Source of the DNA: an uncultured Acidimicrobiia bacterium
GTDB taxonomy: Bacteria; Actinomycetota; Acidimicrobiia; Spongiisociales; UBA5794
Assembly (NCBI GenBank): GCA_913031525.1
Contig: CAJWGC010000008.1
Span: 1-15,464 of the forward strand
Direction: 5' to 3'
Length of the DNA stretch: 15,464 nucleotides
Below the pieces are notes generated by a model. The model saw nothing but the letters and a program-made list of their open reading frames with translations, was not told the origin of the DNA and searched no databases. Position 1 is the stretch's first letter, and each line of letters begins with the position of its first letter. Made by a program: the position numbers and the translations under genes. Shown here piece by piece: positions 13,182-15,464 of this stretch.

Positions 13182-14233
13182 CGTGGTGATCGGGGTTGAG
13201 AGTCGAGAACCTCGGAAACTACCCAGTCATAATTCGCGGAATCTAGGTTAAATTCGACTGACACTTTCATTCGTTCTTCGGCGATCTTGGCATCGAGAGC
13301 AACCTGCTGAATTCGACCCTGTAAAGGGCCTGGTGCTACAAGACGAGATGTTGGACCATCAATAACCTCGATGATGATCACCGCATCGAGAGTAAACACC
13401 GGACCAATAATGGTACCGGGCGCAAAAGCCTGAGGTCCAAAGAGCTCATCGTCGAGCTCAGGAAAAGCACCTCTTGGTACCCACCCCACATATCCAGGAA
13501 GTCCTGTATCAACAGCAAAGACAGCATCAACACTTAGTGCTTGAGCAGCCTTCGAGAAATCGGCACCAAAGCGAACGGCTTCCGCAACACCAAACGGGTC
13601 AGGATGTTCTGGATCGAGAACAATCCAAGAGATCTCCATGTGAAGACGTTCGTCTGCAAACTGCGACATACCAAGTATCTGCTTTACTTCAGAACGAAGT
13701 AGCTGAGCCAAGACAAGATCCTCGTAGAACTTCGCCGATACTCCAGACCTGTTGAGGAATGAACGGTAAATCTCTTCGAAGATTCTCCGGTCTTGCTCGT
13801 CGAGGGGTAGTGCTGCGTCTGGCAAGAACAAACCAGCCAGTTCAGTATCGATCTGTTCTTCCAGAACAGTCACTCCAAGATTAAAAGCAATTCGCCCAAC
13901 GAGCTCAGTTTCTACAGCATCATGAAGCACCTCGAAAGGAACAGTGGTCAAGTCGAAAAGTTCAGAAGTGCCGCGAGCTTCAGCTTCGAAGGCAACGACT
14001 GTAGCGAGGTCGCCCAGAGTCAATACTGTCTCCCCATCGATTCTGACAGCCCAGTCTGCTGACTTACCTATAGCTGGACGTAGTACAAGGTAAGCGCCCA
14101 CTGCAGCAATCACTAAAGCGAAAACAACTGCACCGAACCGGAACCTCCGACGAGTATTGGCTTCACGGACTCTGGCCGCACTGAACCTTGAATCGCTACC
14201 AGGTCCTCGGGGAAAATCTTCACTCCCAGTCAC
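13178..14233 (-). CDS. Membrane-anchored SurA/parvulin-like protein
   Basis: A 351-residue protein with a short cytosolic N-terminus rich in Arg, one membrane segment at about 33-52 (FGAVVFALVIAAVGAYLVLR) and an extracytoplasmic remainder. Residues 60-200 look like a SurA N-terminal chaperone domain (WAVRIDGETVLTLGDL, helices with ETELVGRIAFNLGVTVLEEQ). Residues about 200-300 follow the parvulin pattern (WIVLD, RFGADFSKAAQALSVD, GYVGWVPRGAFPELDDELF, GTIIGPVFTLDAVIIIEVID). The His that usually opens the parvulin strand (HILV) is replaced here (ISWIVLD), so isomerase activity may be lost. I chose GTG 14233, which overlaps the ABC ATPase stop as GTGA and has AAGGAAG upstream; an ORF start at 14368 would overlap that gene by 139 bases. 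It probably helps fold exported proteins such as the transporter's binding protein. Confidence 0.7.
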   Translation of the reverse strand: MTGSEDFPRGPGSDSRFSAARVREANTRRRFRFGAVVFALVIAAVGAYLVLRPAIGKSADWAVRIDGETVLTLGDLATVVAFEAEARGTSELFDLTTVPFEVLHDAVETELVGRIAFNLGVTVLEEQIDTELAGLFLPDAALPLDEQDRRIFEEIYRSFLNRSGVSAKFYEDLVLAQLLRSEVKQILGMSQFADERLHMEISWIVLDPEHPDPFGVAEAVRFGADFSKAAQALSVDAVFAVDTGLPGYVGWVPRGAFPELDDELFGPQAFAPGTIIGPVFTLDAVIIIEVIDGPTSRLVAPGPLQGRIQQVALDAKIAEERMKVSVEFNLDSANYDWVVSEVLDSQPRSPR

Positions 14234-15273
14234 GCCTCGCGTTCTTCCTTGTCTGAAGCACTCTTCACCGTCGGATTCTCTAACGACATCTCGGCACGTG
14301 GGTGAAGGTGACAAGCGACGCGCCTTCCGTCTTCGAGCTTGACTAAAGGAGGGCGTACTGCAGAACAAATATCCATTGCTTCAGGACAACGAGGATGGAA
14401 CTCGCATCCCTGAGGCGGGTTTATTGGAGAAGACACCTCGTAGCGAATCGTCTCGATTTCATCGCGCATCCCAGGAACTGCTGGAAGTGACGCCTCAACA
14501 AGAGCCTGCGAGTACGGATGCTGCGGGTTATCTACGATCTGAGCGGCAGTGCCCTCTTCGACAATCCGACCTAAATACATAACACCAATGGTGTCACTCA
14601 GATAACGCACAGTGGCAAGATGATGGGCAATCAGCAAATAGCTCAGATTTTTTGACTGCTGAAGTTCACCTAATAGATTCATTATCTGGGCGCGAACTGA
14701 CACATCGAGCGCGCTGACAGGTTCATCCAGCACAATCAGTTCAGGATCAACTACAAGAGCGCGAGCAATGGCGATTCGTTGTCGCTGACCACCGCTGAAC
14801 TCGTGGGGGTAACGCTCTAAATCATCGGCATGTAAATCGACACTCTCAAGAGCTTTCACGACAGTATCGATTTCATCGGTAGAATCTAGCTCTAGTTTTC
14901 CTAGGCGAATTGGTTCAGCAACGATCCGACGGACCTTCATCCGTGGATTCATGCTACCGACAGGATCTTGGAAAACCGCCTGAACTTTCCTCTGAAAATC
15001 ACGCAGACCGCGACCTTCTAGATCCCAAATGTCGTTTCCATTCCACAGTACTTTTCCCGCAGTGGGGGGACGGAGGCGCAGTACGACACGACTCGTCGTA
15101 GTCTTACCACAGCCAGATTCACCAACCAGGGCATATGTCTTGCCTTTGTCGATTGAAAACGACACACCTTGGACAGCTTTCACTTGACCGACAATTCTGC
15201 CTAGAAGACCTTTGCGAATCGGGTAGTACTTTTTGAGGTCGCGGGCCTCAATAGCAGTGGGTCTCGAACTCAC
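14230..15273 (-). CDS. Oligopeptide/dipeptide ABC transporter ATP-binding protein (OppF/DppF type)
   Basis: A 347-residue cytosolic ATPase energising an oligopeptide/nickel-type importer. From GTG 15273 the Walker A GESGCGKT is at 51-58, the Q-loop in VFQDP near 101-105, the signature FSGGQRQRI at 159-167, Walker B LIVLDEP at 179-185, and the switch histidine in LIAHHLATV near 217. The C-terminal oligopeptide-family tail is present: GCEFHPRCPEAMDIC, then VACHLHP. I prefer GTG 15273 over ATG 15288 because GGAGG (15279-15283) lies five bases before it and it overlaps the upstream stop as GTGA, the same junction type found at its other end. The permeases and binding protein must lie outside the window. 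Nothing directly links it to the glycyl radical cluster. Confidence 0.92.
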   Translation of the reverse strand: MSSRPTAIEARDLKKYYPIRKGLLGRIVGQVKAVQGVSFSIDKGKTYALVGESGCGKTTTSRVVLRLRPPTAGKVLWNGNDIWDLEGRGLRDFQRKVQAVFQDPVGSMNPRMKVRRIVAEPIRLGKLELDSTDEIDTVVKALESVDLHADDLERYPHEFSGGQRQRIAIARALVVDPELIVLDEPVSALDVSVRAQIMNLLGELQQSKNLSYLLIAHHLATVRYLSDTIGVMYLGRIVEEGTAAQIVDNPQHPYSQALVEASLPAVPGMRDEIETIRYEVSSPINPPQGCEFHPRCPEAMDICSAVRPPLVKLEDGRRVACHLHPRAEMSLENPTVKSASDKEEREA

Positions 15274-15464
15274 ACGTGCCTCCAGCATCTAGACAGGTGC
15301 TCACTGTCTCCAGTGACTGGAGGAACCTCTTCTCGACAACGATCCATCACGTAGGAGCACCGCGGAGCAAACGGACAACCGATGATGGGACGATTGAGAC
15401 GCGGTGGCTGTCCTTCGATCGTCCGTAACTTTCCGACCGTCTCGTTAAGCGGAGGAATCGAATT
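15270..15464 (-). CDS. Oligopeptide ABC transporter ATP-binding protein (OppD/DppD type), C-terminal part
   Basis: Only the last 64 codons and the TGA are inside the window. The frame gives GQPPRLNRPIIGCPFAPRCSY, then MDRCREEVPPV, SEHLSRCWRHV. This is the oligopeptide-family C-terminal domain with its four conserved cysteines that accompanies OppD/DppD-like ATPases. It is the partner ATPase of the next gene, with which it overlaps by 4 bases. The nucleotide-binding core lies beyond 15464. Confidence 0.85.
   Translation of the reverse strand, partial: NSIPPLNETVGKLRTIEGQPPRLNRPIIGCPFAPRCSYVMDRCREEVPPVTGDSEHLSRCWRHV
15279..15283 (-). promoter_or_regulatory. Shine-Dalgarno GGAGG deciding the OppF-type start
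   Basis: GGAGG on the minus strand lies five bases before GTG 15273. ATG 15288 has no comparable site and would place this GGAGG inside the coding region. Confidence 0.6.

Noticed and set aside
14234..14368. N-terminal extension of the parvulin-like gene
   Set aside because: It would overlap the ABC ATPase C-terminus by over 130 bases and has a shadow-frame composition; GTG 14233 gives a GTGA junction.

Overview
The window looks like a chromosomal piece of a strictly or facultatively anaerobic, F420-using bacterium of about 50% G+C. The oligopeptide ABC ATPases, a membrane-anchored parvulin-like protein, an F420-type luciferase-like oxidoreductase and the general protein style suggest Chloroflexota (Dehalococcoidia/SAR202-like). 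This placement is inferred by eye, and an actinobacterial host cannot be excluded. I saw no rRNA, tRNA, insertion sequence or CRISPR array.

Layout. The left edge (1-39) holds the last 12 codons of a gene whose C-terminus looks like an FAD-linked GlcD-type oxidase. A bicupin gene (161-1072, +) follows. Next is a leftward operon, read from right to left: a PAS-LuxR regulator (4627-5358), a strongly diverged PurC/SAICAR-synthetase-like protein (3689-4603), a hydantoinase/dihydropyrimidinase-type amidohydrolase (2133-3605) and an F420-dependent LLM oxidoreductase (1171-2094). A 165-bp divergent promoter region separates it from a rightward operon: a glycyl radical enzyme (5524-8097), its radical-SAM activase (8207-9337), a small Cna-B/carboxypeptidase-regulatory-like protein (9359-9724), an MFS transporter (9733-10968) and two tandem DUF4125-type proteins (10968-11546, 11708-12205). 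A third, leftward operon converges on it: oligopeptide ABC ATPase 1 (partial, 15270-15464), ABC ATPase 2 (14230-15273), a membrane-anchored SurA/parvulin-like protein (13178-14233) and a DUF4037 protein with a nucleotidyltransferase signature (12210-13181). These four genes overlap by 4 bases at each junction.

How it may work together. The PAS-LuxR protein sits at the divergent promoter and is the obvious candidate regulator of both arms. The MFS protein would import the substrate or export a product. The glycyl radical enzyme would do the difficult C-C or C-X chemistry. The amidohydrolase, the PurC-like ATP-grasp-related protein and the F420 enzyme would process the products. The glycyl radical enzyme keeps the radical Gly (G834) and the thiyl Cys (C495), but C495 is followed by Thr-Thr-Ser instead of the Cys-x-Glu of the well-known eliminating and decarboxylating members. 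No Fe-S small subunit is encoded. Together with the degenerate PurC active site, this makes the 1171-12205 block a good candidate for an undescribed anaerobic catabolic system. I cannot name its substrate; a cyclic amide/ureide or other N-containing compound is only a guess from the amidohydrolase.

DUF4125 and DUF4037 proteins are, to my knowledge, a recurrent pair of unknown function. Here the pair is split between two convergent operons.
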